Shown: in pieces, positions 1 to 8,925 of the stretch
How the letters are laid out: every line of letters starts with the position of its first letter
Position numbering within the stretch: position 1 is the stretch's first letter
Origin: Pseudanabaena galeata CCNP1313
Lineage (GTDB): Bacteria; Cyanobacteriota; Cyanobacteriia; Pseudanabaenales; Pseudanabaenaceae
Assembly: GCF_029910235.1 (NCBI RefSeq)
Contig: NZ_CP112874.1
Span: 1,116,001 to 1,180,000, forward strand
Direction: 5' to 3'
Length of the DNA stretch: 64,000 nucleotides
Program-made: the position numbers and the translations under genes
Notes under the pieces: model-generated
The model's database searches: none
What the model was told of the DNA's origin: nothing
The model's input: the letters and a program-made list of their open reading frames with translations, nothing else

Positions 1-152
1 TATCTAACATCGATTCACTCAATTCAATTGTAAGTTCGATTTTTACTTTTGTGCCTTCTACACTTATTAACTTTGCCGACATTTTCTTTCTTGATCTCCT
101 TCGTTATTCTTTCATTGTTCTACAATCTTCGTATTATGTCAAGGTCGCACCC
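1..152 (-). mobile_element. ISKra4-like element, 5' end of a second copy (cut by window edge)
   Basis: Positions 1-152 are the reverse complement of the left end of the complete element at 17405-18782, with the same terminal GGGTGCGACC, the same leader and the same first ~27 transposase codons (ATG at 82-80, reading leftward off the window). The visible overlap looks essentially identical, which suggests recent transposition. Whether the copy is intact cannot be seen here. Confidence 0.85.
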
Positions 153-564
153 AATCGCATTCAACCGCCTATCTATGAGTAAATTTATACCAAGCTCATA
201 CTAACTTTCTGGGTTGATACTCATGCTCTGTCTTTAAGTTGTTAAAGAAAAAACGATATTTCTACAGCGCTTTGCGCTCAAACCCAAACCAAGAGAAGAA
301 ATTGAAAGCGTTGCTTTGCAACGCTTTCAATTTCTTTTCTTGTGGCTCGTTTGATCAGCAATTGCTGTAAGTACGATAGTTTCATATTCACAAAAAAAAC
401 AGCAAAATCAAACAGCGATCGCCGCTCTCAAAATCAACTTTCGTCAATTAATCCCTCGTATTCGTCATGTAAACCAATCCAAAACCAATAGTAATCATCA
501 TCTTCTTCTATGGATAGGCGATCGCTGGTTGATTTTTTGAGAGGCGATCGCCATCGTTTTGATG
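153..564. other. Non-coding stretch with a hairpin repeat and a possible gene remnant
   Basis: No convincing gene. A long hairpin lies at about 297-342 (arms around GAAAGCGTTGC/GCAACGCTTTC), preceded by a small CAGCGC-type repeat that recurs near 6610, 53230 and 57690. On the minus strand about 440-560 reads without stops as a short acidic/aromatic peptide ending in a TGA, but no start codon precedes it. It may be the tail of a decayed gene. Confidence 0.4.
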
Positions 565-2517
565 TTATGTTTCTGTCAACCAACAGAACTGATAGCCATG
601 AAGAACAATGCGTTCATCATGTTGAGATGGCTTTTTACCAGTATATAAATCGATAAATCGGCTATAGGCACTAAAACCCTTATTACTTAAGGCTGACAAG
701 TCTAAATATTGCGGATTTACATCAAAATTGGCAACTACTAGCACTTTCTCGGATGGACGCTGATGATCGAAACGAATAAAACCGAGCAAATGTTCATTGT
801 CTAAGTGGAGCAATTCACGATTATTAAAATCGGCAAAGGCTGAGATTTCTTTGCGAATGGAAATCATCTTCTTCATGGCAGTGAAGATTGCATATTGTTC
901 AGTGCCTTGTTTTTTGCGTAGTTCGGCTTTTTCCCAATCAATTTTCGGACGATGCACCCAACGATTATCACTGCTTTTACTAGGATCTTCGCTAAAGCTG
1001 TAATCATTGAGTACACCGATCGCATCACCGTTATAGATCAAAGGAATTCCCCCAAAGGATAGAATAATTCCATGCAGTAAGAGAATTCGATTAATAGCAG
1101 CAGAAATCAAGTTTTTATCTTCCGATTCTAGAGCTGATTCTAGACCGACTAGAGAAGCCAATGACCCACAGACACGTCCATCTCCCGTAGCTTCATTATG
1201 CATAAATTCTAAACCCCTAGCCGAACCGTCAAACTTACCCCTAAAGTAATCAATCAAAAAGCGTCGGTGGGAATGAGGTTCGTAACCCGCTAAGCGAATA
1301 TCGTTATCGTCAAATCCAAAACCAATATCATCATGACATCGGACATAATTTAGCCAAGTCGCTCGTTCCAATTTATTGGGCAAGCTCTTGATCCCTTGAC
1401 TGAGGAGTTTCGTGTTTTTAGTTGCCACGCTATCCCAGAGTAGAGCCATTAAAGTCGCGTTATAGGCGATTTCACATTCTTTGGCAGCGATCGCATCTTC
1501 TCCAAAATACTTAATTACTTCCACAGGTGCAACGATCGCTTCCGCAATAAATAACACCCCAGGGGCAGAAACTTGGCAGCAGTCCTTCATTAACTGCAAA
1601 ATCAGGTGGGCTTTGCGTTCATTTTGACAAGAAGTGCCAATCTTCTTCCACAAAAAAGCCACCGCATCAAGCCGCAAAATATCCACACCTTGATTTGCCC
1701 AAAACAGAATAATGTCCAGCATCTCAATAAATACCGTAGGGTTACTATAGTTCAAATCCCATTGATAATCATGAAAAACTGTCATCACCCATTTTTCCAT
1801 TTCAGGATTCCAAGTGAAATTACCTGGATCGGTTTCAGGAAATACTTCGGGCATACTCTGCTCGAACATATCAGGAACTTCGCGCCCTTCATAAATGTAG
1901 AAATAGTCTTGAAAGCGACTATCGCCTTTGATGGCTTTCTTAGCCCATTCATGTTCGTCAGAAGTATGATTTAGAACAATATCCAGAACCAACAAAATAT
2001 CTCGTTTACGGAAATCTTCGGCAATCAGACGCACATCTTCTAAGTCGCCAACGCGATCGTCAATTTGTCGAAAATCACTGATTGCGTAGCCTCCATCACT
2101 TTTACCTTCAGGACATTTCAAAATTGGCATAATATGCACCATATTGATACCTAATTCTTGAAAATAGCTGGTTTTGCTGACGAGATCCCGTAAATTGTCG
2201 GCAAATCCATTGGAATAGAGAGCCATCCCTACCCATTTTTGCGACAAAAACCAGTTATGATCCTGTTCTCGCTGAATATCCAAACGCTCTAATTCTGGAG
2301 AGCGATCGATATAGCCCTTTGCCATAGTTTCTACTAGGCGCAACATTTGCAATTTAAAATCATCGCGATGTCCATACAGCGTATAGAAAAGCGAATGGAT
2401 TGCATAGAAATTCGCTCCAAGTCGAGTATAAAAATGTCGTAAATCTTGGCGGCGAATTTCAGGCTTTAAATCGTCAAGGATAGAATTTAAAAGTGAGTGA
2501 GAAATCTGTTCGTACAT
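565..2517 (-). CDS. ams: Amylosucrase (GH13 family)
   Basis: 650 aa, close to the ~636 aa of characterised amylosucrases. The family transfers glucose from sucrose onto an alpha-glucan, releasing fructose, and can also cleave sucrose. The GH13 motifs are present: DGGYAISDF (141-149), VLNHTSDEH (181-189), the nucleophile Asp284 in LRLDAVAF, the acid/base Glu326 in FIAEAIV and the transition-state Asp396 in CHDDIGFG. The N-terminal ~90 helical residues fit the amylosucrase-specific domain. It is the last gene of a leftward sucrose operon, 58 bp after spp, so sucrose synthesis and use are coded together. Sucrose hydrolase or sucrose phosphorylase would be the alternative within GH13. Confidence 0.85.
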   Translation of the reverse strand: MYEQISHSLLNSILDDLKPEIRRQDLRHFYTRLGANFYAIHSLFYTLYGHRDDFKLQMLRLVETMAKGYIDRSPELERLDIQREQDHNWFLSQKWVGMALYSNGFADNLRDLVSKTSYFQELGINMVHIMPILKCPEGKSDGGYAISDFRQIDDRVGDLEDVRLIAEDFRKRDILLVLDIVLNHTSDEHEWAKKAIKGDSRFQDYFYIYEGREVPDMFEQSMPEVFPETDPGNFTWNPEMEKWVMTVFHDYQWDLNYSNPTVFIEMLDIILFWANQGVDILRLDAVAFLWKKIGTSCQNERKAHLILQLMKDCCQVSAPGVLFIAEAIVAPVEVIKYFGEDAIAAKECEIAYNATLMALLWDSVATKNTKLLSQGIKSLPNKLERATWLNYVRCHDDIGFGFDDNDIRLAGYEPHSHRRFLIDYFRGKFDGSARGLEFMHNEATGDGRVCGSLASLVGLESALESEDKNLISAAINRILLLHGIILSFGGIPLIYNGDAIGVLNDYSFSEDPSKSSDNRWVHRPKIDWEKAELRKKQGTEQYAIFTAMKKMISIRKEISAFADFNNRELLHLDNEHLLGFIRFDHQRPSEKVLVVANFDVNPQYLDLSALSNKGFSAYSRFIDLYTGKKPSQHDERIVLHGYQFCWLTET

Positions 2518-2543
2518 AGGATTTTTCTAAAATATATTTGTCT

Positions 2544-2584
2544 ATAGAATGATGTGCTGCGCTTAGAGCGGCACATCATTCTAT
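2544..2584. repeat. Hairpin between spp and ams
   Basis: Inverted repeat with 14-base arms ATAGAATGATGTGC/GCACATCATTCTAT and a 13-base loop. It overlaps the spp stop codon and lies about 27 bp upstream of the ams start. It could be a transcript-stabilising or attenuating structure between the two operon genes. No U-tract follows it on the minus strand, so it is not a typical terminator. Confidence 0.6.
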
Positions 2585-3421
2585 CCATTTTTGTGCGTCT
2601 GGATAATAATGGACAATTCCTTCCAAAATTCCTGCACTATAATTCCCATTCATGTCCAAAAAACCACCATGAGCTAAATACAAATTGTGTATATTCCCTT
2701 GTTCCTTTGCTTGTTGTTGAGATTGAGCAATTATATCGACATGGGCATTGGCGACCAAAATCGAAGGCACAGGACTAATCAGTAATGGTAGATCATTACC
2801 ACTATCACCTGCAAAGACTGTATTACTGTGATCAAAATCCAATTGATCCATCAAAAATTCCACTGCATGGAGTTTTGTGGCATGGGCTGGCAAGATATCT
2901 AGTAATCCAATTCCCTTAGCTTCATCAACACTATAGATCAAACTTGCGACAATATTTTGTTCTTCAAGGCGATCGCTGATGTACTGCTGCAAAGCATCTT
3001 TTTCGACATCCAAGGGCAGATAATAACTCAGTTTAAAACGGCTTTGTTGATCGGGTTCTTGCAAAACTAAATGCGATATTTCCTCTAAATCGCTAAACCA
3101 TGGCTCTAAATCTACAGCGTTTAAACCTCGCCAATCAACCGCAATCTGCTGTGTCCAGTTTTGCCAAGATTTCCAGCGATCGCCCTCAAATTTGTAGATC
3201 GTACTACCGACATCACCAACAACCCAATTGGGTGTGGGTAGATCATATTCCTGAATCGCTTCTTGAACTAATGCGAGATTTCTACCGCTTACATATACCA
3301 AACAGACTTCGGGGCGACTGACTAAACGGGAGAATATGGCTCGTGCTTCAGGGGATTCTGGTTGAGTTCCATTGGGTAGTAGCGTGCGGTCAAGGTCAGT
3401 ACAAATCAATAATTTCTGCAT
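2576..3421 (-). CDS. spp: Sucrose-6F-phosphate phosphatase-like HAD hydrolase
   Basis: 281 aa. HAD-superfamily phosphatase of the sucrose-phosphatase type: motif I DLDRTLL (nucleophile Asp9, general acid Asp11), a conserved Lys in HATKLHAVEF and motif III GDSGNDLPLL. The residues QQSRFKLSYYL are shared with the SPP-like domain of the neighbouring SPS. It should hydrolyse sucrose-6-phosphate to sucrose as the second step of synthesis. It lies between sps (upstream) and ams (downstream) on the same strand. Confidence 0.85.
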   Translation of the reverse strand: MQKLLICTDLDRTLLPNGTQPESPEARAIFSRLVSRPEVCLVYVSGRNLALVQEAIQEYDLPTPNWVVGDVGSTIYKFEGDRWKSWQNWTQQIAVDWRGLNAVDLEPWFSDLEEISHLVLQEPDQQSRFKLSYYLPLDVEKDALQQYISDRLEEQNIVASLIYSVDEAKGIGLLDILPAHATKLHAVEFLMDQLDFDHSNTVFAGDSGNDLPLLISPVPSILVANAHVDIIAQSQQQAKEQGNIHNLYLAHGGFLDMNGNYSAGILEGIVHYYPDAQKWIE

Positions 3422-3454
3422 AGGTCAAGATTGTATTGGTTGGTGTAAAAAGTT

Positions 3455-3562
3455 TTCAAGACCCTCACCCCTAGCCCCTCTCCCAAAAGGGGAGAGGGGA
3501 ACAAGAAATTAGTCTTGCTCCTCTCCCTTGATGGGAGAGGGGGCTGGGGGGTGAGGGTTCCA
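3455..3562. repeat. Imperfect inverted repeat, CCTCACCCC type
   Basis: Two arms rich in CCCTCACCCCTAGCCCCTCTCCC and its complement flank a short centre. This class of interspersed repeat is common in cyanobacterial and other bacterial intergenic DNA. It occupies almost the whole gap between sps and spp and can be read as a spurious short ORF. Confidence 0.7.
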
Positions 3563-3574
3563 TATAACATCAGG

Positions 3575-5710
3575 TTATAAATTAAAGAAATCATAATGGG
3601 CGATCGCCTCTAAAATACCGCCAGCATGGGCGCTTTCGGCAAAATAAACGCGATCGCTATCATTCAAAGCCAACAATTCTTCACGGTGACGATTATCAAC
3701 GACCACGCCCAAAGTATTGCCACGTAGCATATCTTCATCACCGCCTGATCCACCATTCACCAAAACCTGCTCTAGCGGAATATTCCATTGTCTAGCAACA
3801 TAGCGCAGAGCAAGCCCCTTAGAAGCCCTTGCAGGTACAAAGTCCAGATATTGACCAAAGGAGAGAGTTGTATTCACCGACAATTCCTGTTGACGCAATA
3901 GAGTCAAAATCTCTTCCATTGATGGGGCAATATTGGCATCGTAGTAATAGGAAACCTTAAACCGACTTTGCTGCTCCTTTGGCTGCGGGGTGATCCCTGA
4001 TAATGGATCGATAATGCGCCGTAATACTTGTGGTGTCCACCAATGATCGATATGGTAATTCCAAGCAATATCCGCATTATAGCGAGGAGGGTAGTAAATC
4101 TCTGTGCCTAAACTGGTAATTAGAACATCGGGAGTAGGAATTCCATAGTTTTTTAAAATCTTGAGAACTGAATCTAAACGCCGACCTGTGGCGATACCAA
4201 ACAGAAATTTTCTGTGTTGTTGGCGAACAAGTTGGATAAATTGCGCCAATGCTTCCGCATCCCCCAATAAGGTATTGTCGATCGCCGTGAAAATCGCCCG
4301 CTTACGATATTGTCCTGCTTTTGGCAAGAATGTTGGCTTTGGTAAAGGTTCCTGTTGCAGTACGAGAGGCTGAACTTTTTGCAAATAGGTTTGAGCATGA
4401 GACTCCCATGAATAGAATTTGGCAACATTTTTTAATCCATTTTCAGAAAATTGCTGCCAGAGATCTGCATCTTCGAGAATCTGCAATAAAGCCTCAGCGA
4501 TCGCCTTCTCATTCAAAGGATCAACTAATAATCCATTCTCACAATTACCAATAATATCCACTGGCCCCCCATTTTCAGTGGCAACCAATGGCAATCCACT
4601 CGCTGCCGCCTCTAATAGCGTTAGTCCAAAAGGCTCAGTGAGAGCAGGATTGATAAAAACACCCTTAGACTTAGTCGCTAATCGATAAATATCCGCAACT
4701 TCACCAGAACTATGGTGCTTCGGTAGAGCTACTCGACCATACAGATCATAGCAATCCATTACCAGCAATAATTCTGTCAAAACACTTTGCGCCCCCTCAT
4801 TTAGATCTCGAATATCCTGTCGATTACCTGCCACAATTACGAGATTAGCTAATTCTTGGAGACGGGTTGATTGACCATAGGCTTCTAAAAGTGTAACGAT
4901 GTTTTTACGCTGATCGGGGCGAGAAAGAGCCAGAATGATTGGCTTTTCAGGATTATTGAGAAACTTGGCGAGAACCTCTTGAAAAGCGATCGCTTGATTA
5001 TTTTCAGTTGGTGGATAAAACTGCTCTAAATCCGTCCCAGGGGGGATGATCGCCATTTTTTCGGGCGTGTAGTAGTCGTAAAGTTCATACTGATCTTCAA
5101 TTTCATTGCGCGTGCTAGTAATCACTAAGTCTGCATTACTGAGGGTGTCTTCTTCAGCACTGACCCTCTGGAGCATATGATAGCGTTCTTCGATCTGTTC
5201 TAGGGGTATTCCTGATCCCAGCAATCTTCGCAACTTATCTCGCCCTAATGAATGTCCCGTATGGATTAGGGGTAAACCCGTTAAATGGGAAAGTCGCGCT
5301 CCCACATATCCCGCATCGGCATAGTGACTATGAATGATATCGGGCAAACGCGGCTGTTTGAGTAACCAAGCAAACAGGCGATCGGTAAAGCCATCCAGAT
5401 GACTCCATAATTCTTCTTTGGGAATATAGCCTTCAGGTCCTGCTTCAATTCGCACGATCTGAGCATTTTCGGCTAAAGGTTCAGTCTCTAAGCCATAGTC
5501 AGCATCTACAGCATCATCAATAATCAGTCTGGTAACCAAATCAACACGCTCTACATTCGACTGTTTGGCAATAGCTTTAGCCAATTCCACAACATATTTT
5601 GTTTGACCTCCAGTATCTGCATCTCGCCCCAATTCTAGATTCTGACCTCTGATCAATCCATGAATGCTGATAAGCAGAATATATAATGGTGTGTGGTTCT
5701 TGTTGGACAT
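3575..5710 (-). CDS. sps: Sucrose-phosphate synthase, two-domain (GT4 + SPP-like)
   Basis: 711 aa. The first ~450 residues form a GT-B glycosyltransferase: N-terminal HGLIRGQNLELGRDADTGGQ, and the nucleotide-sugar site TEPFGLTLLEAAASG with the E-x7-E pattern. It joins UDP-glucose and fructose-6-phosphate to sucrose-6-phosphate. The last ~240 residues are a sucrose-phosphatase-like HAD domain, but its motif I reads AIDNTLLG: the nucleophilic Asp is Ala. The domain is therefore probably structural, and phosphatase activity would come from the separate spp downstream. First gene of the sps-spp-ams operon. Confidence 0.9.
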   Translation of the reverse strand: MSNKNHTPLYILLISIHGLIRGQNLELGRDADTGGQTKYVVELAKAIAKQSNVERVDLVTRLIIDDAVDADYGLETEPLAENAQIVRIEAGPEGYIPKEELWSHLDGFTDRLFAWLLKQPRLPDIIHSHYADAGYVGARLSHLTGLPLIHTGHSLGRDKLRRLLGSGIPLEQIEERYHMLQRVSAEEDTLSNADLVITSTRNEIEDQYELYDYYTPEKMAIIPPGTDLEQFYPPTENNQAIAFQEVLAKFLNNPEKPIILALSRPDQRKNIVTLLEAYGQSTRLQELANLVIVAGNRQDIRDLNEGAQSVLTELLLVMDCYDLYGRVALPKHHSSGEVADIYRLATKSKGVFINPALTEPFGLTLLEAAASGLPLVATENGGPVDIIGNCENGLLVDPLNEKAIAEALLQILEDADLWQQFSENGLKNVAKFYSWESHAQTYLQKVQPLVLQQEPLPKPTFLPKAGQYRKRAIFTAIDNTLLGDAEALAQFIQLVRQQHRKFLFGIATGRRLDSVLKILKNYGIPTPDVLITSLGTEIYYPPRYNADIAWNYHIDHWWTPQVLRRIIDPLSGITPQPKEQQSRFKVSYYYDANIAPSMEEILTLLRQQELSVNTTLSFGQYLDFVPARASKGLALRYVARQWNIPLEQVLVNGGSGGDEDMLRGNTLGVVVDNRHREELLALNDSDRVYFAESAHAGGILEAIAHYDFFNL

Positions 5711-5976
5711 AACTGGTTAATCTAAGGTTAAAATACAACAGATTTGAACAATTCTCCAAATAACACTTTATAAAAGTAAACTATAGCCACTCAAGTGATC
5801 TCGATAGCTGCGGCGCTTTGCGCCGCAACTATCGACTGGGTTTTGTTTTTGTCTTAACATTACTGACTATAGCTATAAAGAGCTATAAAGATATGAGATA
5901 ATTATCTTCGCGCTTCTAGTTTAGAATATCTATCTGAAAATATTTGTAGATTCTAAAAAATTCCTCAAATATCTTC

Positions 5977-6567
5977 CTAATGAATGAGTGAGTTTAAATT
6001 AGAATCTGCACAAACTAAAAATTTAGAACTCACAAAACCTTCAATACCTTTTCCATCAACTATCTTAGTCCAATAGCCGTCAAATCCTTTGTAGGTCACA
6101 ATAGTATCTATTTCCAGAGAACCAATTTTCTTGGCTGACAAGCTGGGAAATTCTCGAATGTTCACATTTGAGCCATCTAAGGTTTTGACCCTCATCTTAC
6201 CGTTAAATGCTAAACTACCATCGGAACTTGCTCTCAAATCTCTACTGCGAACCCATCCTGCCAATCCTCCTTTCAGGCTAATTTCTGACCAATCTCCAGT
6301 TCTATCAGAGACTTGAAAAAGAACTTCAGTCCCAGCAGGTACAAGTTTAATGACCTCAGCCCCACGCTCATCTGCATAGTAATGTGGTTGTTTAAAAACT
6401 TCTGCTGCACTTTCACCATCACCAATAATTCTAAAAGAGTTCCCACAGATATTTTGTGGCACATTTTCTAGCACAACCTCCTCACCAGCATTAATACTTG
6501 TCGCCATAAAAAAAGGCAAAAAGCCTAAAAACAAAGATATTAGCTTGGTGCATAATGGAGTTTTCAT
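5977..6567 (-). CDS. Exported protein with two SH3-like (SH3b) domains
   Basis: 196 aa. Residues ~1-27 are a signal peptide (basic start, hydrophobic core, cleavage near SINAGEE). Two SH3b-like modules follow: about 60-110 (VLFQVSDRTGDWSEI..GWVRSRDL) and 125-185 (VNIREFPSLSAKKIGSL..YWTKI..GFVSSKFL). Such modules usually bind peptidoglycan or peptide ligands outside the membrane. No catalytic domain is attached. It stands alone with repeats on both sides. The molecular role is unknown. Confidence 0.6.
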   Translation of the reverse strand: MKTPLCTKLISLFLGFLPFFMATSINAGEEVVLENVPQNICGNSFRIIGDGESAAEVFKQPHYYADERGAEVIKLVPAGTEVLFQVSDRTGDWSEISLKGGLAGWVRSRDLRASSDGSLAFNGKMRVKTLDGSNVNIREFPSLSAKKIGSLEIDTIVTYKGFDGYWTKIVDGKGIEGFVSSKFLVCADSNLNSLIH

Positions 6568-6604
6568 GTTGTTAACTTCGTTATTTATAGACCTAATTTT
6601 ACTC

Positions 6605-6690
6605 TGTTACAGCGCTTTGCGCTTAGTTAAAACCCAGAAAGATTTTTGAAAGCGCTGCGGAGCAGCGCTTTCAAAAATCTTTCTGGATTA
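6605..6690. repeat. CAGCGCTTTGCGC / long hairpin repeat
   Basis: A small GCGCTTTGCGC hairpin is followed by a long inverted repeat around CCAGAAAGATTTTTGAAAGCG and its complement (about 6629-6686). The same composite (CAGCGC hairpin, then a GAAAGCG hairpin) appears at 260-345 and 57690-57770 with different arm sequences. Confidence 0.6.
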
Positions 6691-6714
6691 CTCTAAACCT
6701 AAGGAGAAATAAAA

Positions 6715-8271
6715 ATGATTGAATCAGGGCTGAAAGATGCAGCGATCGCAGAAAATTTAAAACAATTTTTACTGGTGCTTTCGGTCTCGCTGAGTGTGGC
6801 AACTTTGCCCCAAGTTTTTAGTTGGTTTCGCCGAATTCCCTATACATTACTATTGGTGATTGTTGGTCTAGGATTGGCATTAGCCGATGTGCGATTGATT
6901 AATCTCTCGCCCCAATTGATTTTGTTGATTTTCTTGCCACCTTTGCTATTTGAAGCTGCTTGGAATTTGAAATGGTCACGGTTAAAGCAGGATTTAATTC
7001 CGATTAGTCTCTATGCAGTTTTTGGAGTTGTCATTGCGATCGCAGGAATTGCCATCAGCCTCAATCAATTTGCTCAGATAGCTTTACCAACTGCTTTACT
7101 AATTGGCGCTAGCCTGTCAGCGACCGATCCTGTCTCAGTTACTGCTCTATTTCGAGAGTTAGGCGTGGGTAAGCGTCTAACTACTTTGATGGAAGGTGAG
7201 AGCTTATTTAATGATGGTATGGCAGTAGTTGCCTTTGGCTTTTTGATTGCCTTTTCCCAAGGAACTGCAAATTTGACATTTCAGGCAGTTTTTACTCAGT
7301 TAGTTTTGGTAGTAGGAATTGGGCTAGGTACTGGAGGAATAATCGGGTTTGGCGTTTCCTATTTGACTCAGCGTTTTGATCTGCCTTTAGTTGAGCAGTC
7401 ACTAACTCTGGTGATCGCCTATGGAACTTACTTGATTACAGAAGAATTAGGCGGCTCAGGAGTAATTGCAGTAGTCACAACGGGATTAATTTTAGGAAAT
7501 TTTGGTTCTCTAATTGGGATGAATCCTCGTACAAGAATCATTGTCAGTGAATTTTGGGAATTCTTAGCCTTTTTTGTGAATTCCATTGTCTTTCTATTAA
7601 TTGGCGATCAGATCCGCTTTGCCATTCTAGGTGAAAATATTGGCGCGATCGCCGTGACAATCGCCGCCGTAATTGGCACAAGGGCGATCGCTATTTATAG
7701 TCTGAGTGGATTGAGCAATCACTTTGCGAAGTCAGAAATTCCCATTGCCGAGCAAACGGTACTTTGGTGGGGAGGGCTGCGGGGCGCGGTGTCTATTGCC
7801 CTAGCCTTGAGTGTCCCTGAAAACTTTGAAGGAAGAGAGTTAGTTATTGCAACTGTATTTGGAACGGTGCTATTTACTTTGCTTGTACAAGGATTGACGA
7901 TTCAGCCTGTTCTTCAAAAGCTAAATCTGCTCCAAAAGCAACCAATGCGCCAAAGATATCTAGAAATCATAGCCCGTCAAGCTGCGCTCAGGCGAGTTTT
8001 GCAACGGTTGATCGAAATAGAGCAACATCCAAGGGTTGAGATCGAGTTCTATAACTATCAAGTATCTTTGGTCAAGGGTGAGCTAACTCGACTCCAAGAG
8101 GAAGTTGTTCAGCTTCAAAGCGAATATCCTGATCTAATCACTTTTATCACTGACCAATTGCGTGAAGAACTATTAGCGATCGAGGCTGACACCTATGCTG
8201 AGTTTGTGCGTACAGGTCGATTAAATCAAGAACTCTCTCTATTCTTAGACCAAGAGCCAGCCAAATTTTAA
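6715..8271 (+). CDS. Na+/H+ antiporter, CPA1 (NhaP-type) family
   Basis: 518 aa. About 12 hydrophobic segments fill residues 10-400. It has the CPA1 features LIGASLSATDPVSV (~130-143) and ESLFNDGMAV (the FNDG box with the ion-binding Asp), plus WWGGLRGAVSIALALS in the later half. The C-terminal ~100 residues are cytoplasmic, charged and helical. Expected role: cytoplasmic-membrane exchange of Na+ (or K+) for H+ in salt and pH homeostasis. It is monocistronic. A MITE begins five bases after the stop codon. Confidence 0.88.
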   Translation: MIESGLKDAAIAENLKQFLLVLSVSLSVATLPQVFSWFRRIPYTLLLVIVGLGLALADVRLINLSPQLILLIFLPPLLFEAAWNLKWSRLKQDLIPISLYAVFGVVIAIAGIAISLNQFAQIALPTALLIGASLSATDPVSVTALFRELGVGKRLTTLMEGESLFNDGMAVVAFGFLIAFSQGTANLTFQAVFTQLVLVVGIGLGTGGIIGFGVSYLTQRFDLPLVEQSLTLVIAYGTYLITEELGGSGVIAVVTTGLILGNFGSLIGMNPRTRIIVSEFWEFLAFFVNSIVFLLIGDQIRFAILGENIGAIAVTIAAVIGTRAIAIYSLSGLSNHFAKSEIPIAEQTVLWWGGLRGAVSIALALSVPENFEGRELVIATVFGTVLFTLLVQGLTIQPVLQKLNLLQKQPMRQRYLEIIARQAALRRVLQRLIEIEQHPRVEIEFYNYQVSLVKGELTRLQEEVVQLQSEYPDLITFITDQLREELLAIEADTYAEFVRTGRLNQELSLFLDQEPAKF

Positions 8272-8275
8272 TTTA

Positions 8276-8386
8276 ACGTGAGTTCCATATAGCCATTTGC
8301 GGCGTGCGAAGCACGCCGCAAATGGCGAAAAATGGTAAGAATCGTTTAGCGATTCTTACCATTTTTCGCTTTTGTCGAACTGGCGT
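8276..8386. mobile_element. 111-bp MITE with IS982-type ends (copy 1)
   Basis: Starts ACGTGAGTTC and ends GTCGAACTGGCGT, with two internal hairpins (CCATTTGCGGCGTGC.. and AATGGTAAGAATCG..). It has the same length as the copies at 47763 and 49415. Flanking heptamers TAATTTA and TAAGTTA match at 6 of 7, fitting a decayed 7-bp target duplication. Its ends match those of the IS982-family element at 8926-9928. Confidence 0.8.
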
Positions 8387-8397
8387 TAAGTTAGAAA

Positions 8398-8549
8398 GAG
8401 GGCTTGGAGACCAAGCCCCTACATTTACACATATGTAGGGGCTTGGTCTCCAAGCCCCAATCTCAGCGTTCCACTTTTGTCGAACTGACGTTAAACGAAA
8501 TCAGAAGGAATAGACGGCACTTCGTGCCGTCTATTCCTTCTGATTTCTA
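8398..8549. repeat. Two hairpin repeats and a stray MITE end
   Basis: An inverted repeat built on AGGGCTTGGAGACCAAGCCC lies at about 8399-8458. Then comes a solitary MITE-like right end (TTTGTCGAACTGACGT, to 8491), then a hairpin GAAATCAGAAGGAATAGACGG with its complement (8493-8548) running up to the stop codon of the broken cyclase gene. Confidence 0.6.
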
Positions 8550-8925
8550 GTTGGCGATCGCTACTTGGTTACGTCCATTTTTCTTGGCTGCATAGAGAGC
8601 ATGGTCAGCCGCCGTAATTAAGCTCTCCAACGAATTGCCATGCTGACTGATTACGGCGATTCCTAAACTGATTGTGATTTGAATATTTGATGGTGCGGGA
8701 TTTGTCTCCACATACGAGCGTAATTGCTCGGCAATCTCATGAGCCTGATCGAGGACTGTATCAGGTAATAAAATCAAAAACTCTTCGCCGCCCCATCGAC
8801 TCGCTGAATCTATGTGACGCATTTTGGTTTGCAGAATTTGAGCAAGATGAACCAGCACCATATCACCGCCATCATGTCCATAGACATCATTAACCCGTTT
8901 AAAGAAATCGATATCAATTAAAATA

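Noticed and set aside
1606-1974. 122-codon plus-strand open frame inside the amylosucrase gene
   Set aside because: It lies wholly opposite a gene with all catalytic motifs and has no recognisable protein features.
3406-3594. 62-codon open frame between spp and sps
   Set aside because: It is made of the CCTCACCCC inverted repeat (PQPPLPSRER-type translation).
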